Source: DATGZX01 sp035296965
GTDB lineage: Bacteria; Planctomycetota; Planctomycetia; Gemmatales; Gemmataceae
Length of the DNA stretch: 60,552 bases
NCBI GenBank assembly: GCA_035296965.1
Contig: DATGZX010000166.1
Span: forward strand, 1-60,552
Direction: 5' to 3'
The notes below the pieces were generated by a model that saw only the letters and a program-made list of their open reading frames with translations, made no database searches and was not told where the DNA came from. Numbering within the stretch: position 1 is the stretch's first letter; each line of letters opens with the position of its first letter. The position numbers and the translations under genes are program-made. This document shows positions 57,976 to 60,552 of the stretch, in pieces.

Positions 57976-58341
57976 GTGCAGAAGTTTACGCGCCCGATCA
58001 CTCGGGAAATCGAGTTTGCCGGCCTGCGGCTAGCAGTTACGTTCGGTGAAACTGGAATTGAAGTTCGCCCTGTTGGTTCGCGGAAGCCGCCGCGTGAAGT
58101 TTCCTGGCCTTCTTTCCTAAGCTTCCTCACCGGCCATGCCGTGCCGCTCGGACAGGACTTGACCGCCGAAGAAGTCGCGGCGACGGCCGAAGCGATCAAA
58201 TCGCCTCCTTCGCAGCCGCGCCCTTCCGCGCCGACGCATGAAGTCCTTCAGCCACCCCATCACGTGCATGAGGAGCCTGTGGCCGCTGGCGGAGCCTCGT
58301 CGTCGGCTGGGGAGTTTCACAGCCCTCCTCACACGCCTTGA
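57976..58341 (+). CDS. Small hypothetical protein
   Basis: The 121-residue product starts at GTG 57976, 8 bases after AGGAG. The first 75 residues look folded (REIEFAGLRLAVTFGETGIE, then VSWPSFLSFLTGHAVPLGQD). The C-terminal 45 residues are Pro/His/Glu-rich and probably disordered (HEVLQPPHHVHEEPVAAGGA). I recognise no family. A downstream repeat pair (partial copy at 58421, GTAGCACAAGCTG at 58444-58470) follows. It is convergent with the M48 gene. Confidence 0.6.
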   Translation: MQKFTRPITREIEFAGLRLAVTFGETGIEVRPVGSRKPPREVSWPSFLSFLTGHAVPLGQDLTAEEVAATAEAIKSPPSQPRPSAPTHEVLQPPHHVHEEPVAAGGASSSAGEFHSPPHTP

Positions 58342-58420
58342 ACGATAGCTCTCCGTCCATCAGGCACACTTTCTCTCGACTCTTGCCTATTGTGCCAGGC
58401 GACAACCGGAAAGACTCACT

Positions 58421-58470
58421 GTGGCTCAAGCTGGCAGCCTGTTGTAGCACAAGCTGCCAGCTTGTGCTAC
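58421..58470. repeat. GTAGC(T/A)CAAGCT palindromes
   Basis: A partial copy, GTGGCTCAAGCTGGCAGC (58421-58438), precedes a perfect palindrome GTAGCACAAGCT/AGCTTGTGCTAC at 58444-58470. The second differs from the other copies at one base in each arm; the paired change keeps the stem intact, which suggests selection for pairing. Confidence 0.65.
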
Positions 58471-58495
58471 GAGAAGGCACCTTTTTGTGCATGGG

Positions 58496-59677
58496 CTAAG
58501 CGGTGCCACTGGCCTGCGGCGGCGCGACCTTGTCAGCCAATGCCAAACGCTCGCGGATGGGGGGATGGTCTTCGAACAGCCAGACGACGAGAGGATGAGG
58601 GTCAGCGTCCGCCTTGTTCATGCGTGCAAGTTTCGTGAAGGCCGACCGGTACGCCTGCAGCAACCCCGTTCGTTCCAGAGCATAACGGTCGCACTGGCGC
58701 TCGAAGAATCGACTGAGGCCATTCTGCAGCGGAGAGAGGACCAACCCGAACACTGACAGCACAAGCAGAAGCAACGGTAGAGCCGCGGGATCCTCGTAGG
58801 CGGGCAACGGATCCGTGGGATAGTGCAACGCCTCGGCTGCGTGGCGCAAAACCACGTCGGCTAGCCAAAAGCTGGCCGCGGCGAGCACGACACTCCAGGC
58901 CACCAGTTTCACCAGATGCCGGTGGACGTGGTGCCCGACCTCGTGAGCGAACACCACTTCAATCTCTTCGGGCGTGAATTCCTCCAGCAACGTGTCACCC
59001 AGGAGCACGCGCCGGGTACGCCCCAACCCGGCCAAGGCCGCGTTCGCCTTCTTGGTTTCTTGACTCAAGTGCAGCCGATAGATCCCGTCGAAGCTCAGAC
59101 CGGTGCCGGTGGTGAGGCGGCGCAGGCGTTCAAGCAATGCCGGCTCTTCCAGGCGCGTGACTTTGTAGAAAAGCGGCAAGATGACCACGGGAAGGAGCTG
59201 GCCCAGCACCAGCGATACCACCAGCCAGCCGGCCGCTGTCCAAAGCCACCACCAAGGGCCGCTGTACCAGATGAGGGCATACAAGCCGAGCACCAGCACC
59301 AGCCCGATCGGACCACCCACCAGGTAACCTTTGACGTGCCGCCAGACCCAGCGGCCCAGCGTTTGGTTGCTCAACTGGTAGCGATGTTCGAGGACAAATC
59401 CCGACCAGAAATCGAGGGACACCGTCAAGAGTTCCAGGGAGGCGGCATAGATGAAGGCGAGCACGATGAGCCGTATCCACGGATTGGACCCGACCCAGGT
59501 TCTCAGTGCCTGATCCAGCCGCGGGCCGCCCAGCAGCGCCATGGCGACGAGGAAGGCCAAGCTCAAGACCATCGAGCAGATGCTCGCGGTCAACTTCTGC
59601 CGCTGATAACGCTTGACCTCCGGTACGGTGGTTCCTAACTCCCCGATCGAATCATTGTTTGGCGGCGCGGATGCCAT
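58496..59677 (-). CDS. M48 family metallopeptidase (Ste24/CAAX protease-like)
   Basis: This 393-residue protein has several N-terminal membrane helices. The zinc motif HEVGHHVHRH lies at about residues 242-251 (HExxH with the third ligand downstream in ERQCDRYALE). The gene pattern matches the Ste24-like zinc proteases, which cleave membrane-associated substrates and help quality control at the membrane. ATG 59677 starts MASAPPNNDSIGELGTTVPE; the longer frame begins inside a palindromic repeat and is not credible. It is on the same strand as the acylase gene upstream. Confidence 0.85.
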   Translation of the reverse strand: MASAPPNNDSIGELGTTVPEVKRYQRQKLTASICSMVLSLAFLVAMALLGGPRLDQALRTWVGSNPWIRLIVLAFIYAASLELLTVSLDFWSGFVLEHRYQLSNQTLGRWVWRHVKGYLVGGPIGLVLVLGLYALIWYSGPWWWLWTAAGWLVVSLVLGQLLPVVILPLFYKVTRLEEPALLERLRRLTTGTGLSFDGIYRLHLSQETKKANAALAGLGRTRRVLLGDTLLEEFTPEEIEVVFAHEVGHHVHRHLVKLVAWSVVLAAASFWLADVVLRHAAEALHYPTDPLPAYEDPAALPLLLLVLSVFGLVLSPLQNGLSRFFERQCDRYALERTGLLQAYRSAFTKLARMNKADADPHPLVVWLFEDHPPIRERLALADKVAPPQASGTA

Positions 59678-59698
59678 TTTTATCCCGTAGATGCGGAA

Positions 59699-59725
59699 GT
59701 AGCTCAAGCTGACAGCTTGAGCTAC
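59699..59725. repeat. GTAGCTCAAGCT palindrome
   Basis: GTAGCTCAAGCT and AGCTTGAGCTAC are perfect inverted arms of 12 bases around GAC. It stands between the acylase stop and the M48 start and is part of the family also found at 44541, 50903, 50952 and 58444. Confidence 0.7.
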
Positions 59726-59745
59726 CTGAAGATATCAACTCGTCG

Positions 59746-60552
59746 CTAATTCACCGGCCGATGCAAGACTTTCTGCGATTCGACATGCTTGAGCAACTCC
59801 TCCTTGTTCAGGAAGTAAGTCGGTTTCATCTTGCCCGGGCTGAATAGCTTTTCCGCTTGATCGTCCCAGTGTTTGGAGTTTGGATGATCGCTCTCACCCA
59901 GGGGCAGCAACGTCCAGGATCGTGGCGGCTTGGTGAGCTGCACGACCTGGGTCGATGTTTGGCCGCCGTGTCCCAGGAAGGTCTTGCCATCGCTCATTTT
60001 GTCAAACCCGATCGCCCGCGGCGTCGACATGTTGATAATCGAACCGCCGCCCACCGGCCAATTTCTGCTCCCGCCTTGCCTGCCTACGCGATAGACCTCG
60101 CCATACGCAACTTCCAGGCGGCCCCAGCGCTTCTGCAATTCCGTGGCGCCTGTGACCAAGGCGTGAATGAGTTGCTCGTCCGTCACATCCTTGGAAGGCT
60201 CTTTACCGGCGCGATCCTGTTGCTGGATCTTCTCGCCGAGCTGATCTTTCCAGAACTGGTAGGCGATGGACCCCGTCGAGTCGGCATCCGCCCGGCGATT
60301 CCAGCGCACGACCATGTCGTACAACCTGGCCGCTTGAGCGTCGGCCTTGATTTGGGCATTGGCTTTGCCCCAGGCAGTGACGAGCCGGGCCTGCCACAGA
60401 TCAGCGTTGTAAACCTCCGGTGAAAGTGCGATGGCGATGGCATCCTCCACGGTCATGCGACTGTTGTTATTCAAATTGTGGAGCACCGTGGCCGCGCGCT
60501 GATGCAGGGGATTGTCCTCGTTGTACAGATAAGGCCGTTCCGTATAGCGCTC
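59746..60552 (-). CDS. Penicillin-acylase-family (S45) Ntn-hydrolase, C-terminal part (gene runs off the window)
   Basis: The frame is open through the window edge (ERYTERPYLYNEDNPLHQRA at the start), so the 5' part is missing; 268 residues are visible. AYGEVYRVGRQGGSRNWPVG with GGGSIINMSTPRAIGFD and FLGHGGQTSTQVVQLTKPPR match the C-terminal beta-rich region of S45 amidases (penicillin or homoserine-lactone acylase type). The catalytic Ser is normally far upstream, at the start of the beta chain, and is not in view. It probably acts on an amide substrate in the periplasm. Confidence 0.75.
   Translation of the reverse strand, partial: ERYTERPYLYNEDNPLHQRAATVLHNLNNNSRMTVEDAIAIALSPEVYNADLWQARLVTAWGKANAQIKADAQAARLYDMVVRWNRRADADSTGSIAYQFWKDQLGEKIQQQDRAGKEPSKDVTDEQLIHALVTGATELQKRWGRLEVAYGEVYRVGRQGGSRNWPVGGGSIINMSTPRAIGFDKMSDGKTFLGHGGQTSTQVVQLTKPPRSWTLLPLGESDHPNSKHWDDQAEKLFSPGKMKPTYFLNKEELLKHVESQKVLHRPVN

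Overview
The window looks like chromosomal DNA of a planctomycete, most likely in or near the Gemmataceae. I infer this from the protein families, since no rRNA or tRNA is present. The signs are two ECF sigma factors carrying a membrane segment and a WD40 propeller, further WD40, PQQ and VCBS beta-propeller proteins, a Ser/Thr kinase joined to an ATPase and a formylglycine-generating-enzyme (FGE)-like domain, a LEDRTLLS surface-protein motif, a PEP-CTERM protein, Uma2 and DUF433/DUF5615 genes, and many short palindromic repeats between genes. The DNA is GC-rich.

Layout. 1-4615: a YhdT/sodium-solute symporter pair, an S49 (SppA-like) protease lipoprotein and a DUF4432 sugar-epimerase-fold protein. 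4616-10635: a repeat-rich gap, a PEP-CTERM protein, a lipoprotein, a Uma2 nuclease-fold protein and a large DUF11 lipoprotein. 10964-12908: a thiolase and SDR dehydrogenase pair for fatty-acyl metabolism. 12950-15534: a possible ADP-ribosyltransferase-fold protein, then a short precursor peptide followed by an MvdD-like ATP-grasp ligase, which reads as a graspetide (omega-ester peptide) locus. 16099-21637: an ECF sigma-WD40 fusion, a VCBS-repeat protein interrupted by an in-frame TGA, and a WD40 protein. 21778-26897: a sigma-factor remnant cut by a palindromic element, and a 1515-residue kinase/ATPase/FGE protein. 27295-30967: two membrane proteins, a radical SAM protein of the MJ0619/tetraether-synthase type and an Lgt-like membrane protein, possibly a lipid-modifying system. 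31035-31675: a DUF433/DUF5615 toxin-antitoxin pair whose antitoxin has an early stop. 32094-35492: an ECF sigma-WD40-thioredoxin fusion. 35930-37717: an ABC-2 type permease. 37837-42204: a secreted protein with six tandem Hcp-like domains. 42714-46898: a PQQ propeller, a DCC thiol oxidoreductase, a cyclophilin, a WD40 protein and ClpS. 47055-50771: two paralogous FHA-GAF-PP2C phosphatases. 51196-54818: a small protein, an ECF sigma/anti-sigma pair and a large protein of unknown function. 55604-60552: a small basic protein, an MscS channel, a small protein, an M48 protease and the C-terminal part of a penicillin-acylase-type hydrolase.

The strongest candidates for something new are the graspetide locus (14257-15534), the radical SAM/Lgt-like cluster (27295-30967), the sigma-WD40-thioredoxin fusion (32094-35492) and the tandem Hcp-like surface protein (37837-42204). 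Several families of palindromic repeats run through the window. In at least three places they lie inside or at the edge of coding sequence. All functions here come from reading the translated sequence; no database search was run.
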